Positions 62,300 through 64,000 of a stretch of DNA of 64,000 bases are shown here, in pieces; the stretch's first letter is position 1, and each line of letters starts with the position of its first letter. Made by a program: the position numbers and the translations under genes. Source of the DNA: Ruegeria sp. ANG-R (lineage in GTDB: Bacteria > Pseudomonadota > Alphaproteobacteria > Rhodobacterales > Rhodobacteraceae); assembly GCF_000813985.1 (NCBI RefSeq), contig NZ_JWLJ01000012.1, positions 49,377 through 113,376 on the forward strand. Reading direction: 5' to 3'. The notes under the pieces are model-generated. The model saw nothing but the letters and a program-made list of their open reading frames with translations. It had not been told where the DNA came from and did no database searches.

Positions 62300-63202
62300 A
62301 TGGCGCATCGCTGGACCAACAAACTGACGCATGATGACGTCACTCCAAGGGCGGCATTTCTGAACCGGCGGCAGGTGATGGCCGGACTGGCGGGTGTCGG
62401 GCTGGCGGGGATATCCAGTTCCGCTGATGCGCAAGAAAGTCTTGAGCCGAATACGTGGGAAGAGATTACCTCGTACAACAATTACTACGAATTCGGGACA
62501 CGCAAGGACGACCCGAAAAAATATGCGGGCGCTTTGATAACCGAGCCATGGAGCGTCAAGATCGACGGTCTGGTGGATCGACCGGGCGAGTATGATTTCA
62601 AAGACATTCTCTCGGAGATGACGATTGAGGAGCGTATCTATCGTTTCCGTTGCGTCGAGGCGTGGTCGATGGTGATTCCCTGGAACGGGTTCGAACTGGC
62701 TGACCTTCTCAATATGGCCGGAGTTCAGGAAGGCGCGAAGTACGTGGCGTTTGAAACGGCCTATCGTCCTGATGAAATGCCCGGTGTGCAGTACCCGGTG
62801 CTCGAATGGCCCTACCGCGAAGGCTTGCGGTTGGATGAGGCGATGCATCCGCTGACGCTGATTGCAACGGGCATCTACGGTAAGACGATCCCGAACCAGA
62901 ACGGGGCGCCTCTGCGCCTGGTGGTGCCGTGGAAATACGGGTTCAAGTCAATCAAGTCGATTGTGCGCATAACATTAACCGACACACAGCCACCAACCAG
63001 TTGGAACATGGCGGGGCCGCGGGAATACGGCTTTTACAGCAACGTGAATCCGGACGTAGATCATCCGCGTTGGTCACAGGCTTCCGAGCGGCGGATCGGA
63101 GGAGGTCTGTTCGCCAAACGTGTACCCACGTTGATGTACAACGGTTACGAGGAAGAGGTCGCCAGCCTTTACGAAGGCATGGATTTGGCGAAAAACTATT
63201 GA
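62300..63202 (+). CDS. msrP: MsrP: periplasmic methionine sulfoxide reductase, molybdopterin subunit
   Basis: The 300-residue protein has a twin-arginine signal '[13 protein letters not shown]'. The Moco-binding Cys is in '[15 protein letters not shown]', and the family pattern '[15 protein letters not shown]'-like segment appears as '[15 protein letters not shown]'. MsrP repairs oxidised methionines in periplasmic proteins using electrons from the respiratory chain through MsrQ. Methionine oxidation by hypochlorous and other reactive halogens is its known trigger. The next gene starts four bases later. Confidence 0.95.
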   Translation: MAHRWTNKLTHDDVTPRAAFLNRRQVMAGLAGVGLAGISSSADAQESLEPNTWEEITSYNNYYEFGTRKDDPKKYAGALITEPWSVKIDGLVDRPGEYDFKDILSEMTIEERIYRFRCVEAWSMVIPWNGFELADLLNMAGVQEGAKYVAFETAYRPDEMPGVQYPVLEWPYREGLRLDEAMHPLTLIATGIYGKTIPNQNGAPLRLVVPWKYGFKSIKSIVRITLTDTQPPTSWNMAGPREYGFYSNVNPDVDHPRWSQASERRIGGGLFAKRVPTLMYNGYEEEVASLYEGMDLAKNY

Positions 63203-63206
63203 GACC

Positions 63207-63821
63207 ATGCAGCAATTGAACCAGATTCTACGCCGCATACCCGTGTGGGCCGTTTATGTGCTGGGCGCTCTGCCCGCGCCGTGGCTGTTTTATCTGGGTG
63301 TGACTGGTGGCCTCGGGGTCGAACCGATTGAGGCTCTCGAGCATGAATTCGGTGAGCTGGCTCTGCAGCTTTTGATTCTGGGTTTGGCAGTATCGCCCCT
63401 GCGGACCTTTGTCGGGCTTAACCTGATGAAGTTCCGTCGCGCGATTGGGGTTCTGACATTTTCATATGTAGCGCTTCACCTGCTGGTCTGGCTGGTTCTT
63501 GATGTACAGGTTCCCAGCGAGATATGGGCCGACATCGTCAAGCGGCCTTATATAACGGTTGGCATGGCCGCGTTCGTGTTGTTGCTGCCACTTGCAGTTA
63601 CATCGAACAATTGGTCGGTTCGTCGCCTCGGCCCGCGTTGGCGTAAACTTCACAAGCTGATCTATCCGGCGGCGCTCTTGGGCGGGTTGCACTATGTTAT
63701 ACTGGCCAAGGGCTTTCAGTTCGAGCCGCTGGTTTATTTGCTGATCATTTTGGGCCTGCTTGCCCTGCGCCTGCCGATTTCGAGTCTTCTGGCACGGTCG
63801 CGACAGCCAGATTCTACCTGA
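63207..63821 (+). CDS. msrQ: MsrQ: heme-binding membrane partner of MsrP
   Basis: The 204-residue protein has about six membrane segments and heme-ligand His residues such as those in 'YVALHLLVWLVL', 'KLHKLIYPAALLGGLHYVIL'. It passes electrons from quinol or flavin to periplasmic MsrP. It follows msrP by four bases, as in the usual msrPQ operon. Confidence 0.93.
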   Translation: MQQLNQILRRIPVWAVYVLGALPAPWLFYLGVTGGLGVEPIEALEHEFGELALQLLILGLAVSPLRTFVGLNLMKFRRAIGVLTFSYVALHLLVWLVLDVQVPSEIWADIVKRPYITVGMAAFVLLLPLAVTSNNWSVRRLGPRWRKLHKLIYPAALLGGLHYVILAKGFQFEPLVYLLIILGLLALRLPISSLLARSRQPDST

Positions 63822-64000
63822 CCTGGACCCGAGTCTGTGGGTAACTGTGTGAACAAGTGGTCCTGGACCCGGAGTTTTGGCGAACTACGCACTCTTCTGT
63901 GGGGTTTGGTTGTCTCCAGCGGTGCGTAATATATTGATAAATAATAATATATTTTGAAGTCCAGATTTTTCTCAATTTTCGTGTTTTTTCTGCTTGCGGT
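63822..64000. other. Window end without recognised gene
   Basis: A ten-base direct repeat CCTGGACCCG occurs at 63823-63832 and 63863-63872. After 63925 the sequence turns AT-rich. No gene or RNA could be identified; it may be the edge of an inserted element that continues outside the window. Confidence 0.4.

Noticed and set aside
1..64000. CRISPR arrays, rRNA operons, tmRNA or replication origins
   Set aside because: I looked for regular spaced repeats and for conserved RNA signatures and saw none; the collagen-coding repeats at 5740-6260 are protein-level repeats.

Overview
The window reads as chromosome of a marine alphaproteobacterium of the Roseobacter group (Rhodobacteraceae). The evidence is high GC, GC-rich codon use, many TRAP transporters, a paa cluster led by paaJ-paaABCDE, a BolA/J-domain pair, a DDAH gene and an iodate-reductase-type gene set. 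This placement comes from gene content and recalled family resemblance; no database search was run.

Layout. (1) 1-7219: the end of a P2-like prophage tail module (baseplate J, tail protein I, tail fibre, fibre assembly), followed by cargo or morphogenesis genes (D12-class adenine methylase, a collagen-repeat second fibre, DUF2513 protein). It stops beside the 3' end of a tRNA-Met (7400-7476), a likely attachment site. (2) 7560-10000: a Baeyer-Villiger monooxygenase overlapping an alpha/beta hydrolase, a ketone-to-ester-to-acid pair. (3) 10092-25240: a phenylacetate catabolic region. One arm holds a TRAP transporter, paaZ and paaX; the divergent arm holds paaG, paaI, paaK, a TetR regulator and a small ORF; a third arm holds paaJ-paaA-B-C-D-E plus an extra PaaA/PaaC-like protein. 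Two matching inverted-repeat sites, at 16075-16093 and 25224-25242, lie in front of the paaG and paaJ promoters and suggest joint control by the TetR (PaaR-like) protein. (4) 25395-26132: a decayed IS5-family transposase. (5) 26202-32279: a D-lactate uptake and oxidation unit (FadR-type GntR regulator, TakP-like TRAP binding protein, fused DctQM, quinone-linked D-lactate dehydrogenase), with two matching operators between the divergent genes. (6) 32283-33786: J-domain protein, BolA, and a decayed small membrane-protein gene.

(7) 33979-43744 is the most unusual part: a tight four-gene set of two di-heme cytochrome c peroxidases, a Tat-exported Rieske protein and an arsenite-oxidase-like molybdopterin catalytic subunit. 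This is the arrangement described for iodate reductase (IdrP/IdrP/IdrB/IdrA). An Fnr-like box lies upstream. A HEAT-repeat protein, a pseudoazurin-like cupredoxin and MoeA follow in a second, tightly packed group. The 147-base gap between idrA and the HEAT gene can fold into a 12-bp stem whose loop pairs with downstream sequence, a candidate H-type pseudoknot. I know of no described regulatory RNA at this place.

(8) 43779-45980: a GNAT acetyltransferase, an XRE-cupin regulator and an iron-binding periplasmic protein. (9) 46186-53642: a TetR-AruH-AruI-DDAH operon divergent from an amino-acid ABC transporter, together a likely pathway for arginine and methylarginines. (10) 53671-63821: housekeeping genes: rpmJ, tRNA-Val(GAC), N-formylglutamate amidohydrolase, DNA polymerase IV, a Nudix hydrolase, pyrF, a lipoprotein, clpB, a membrane protein and msrPQ. 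The last 180 bases hold no gene that I can see.
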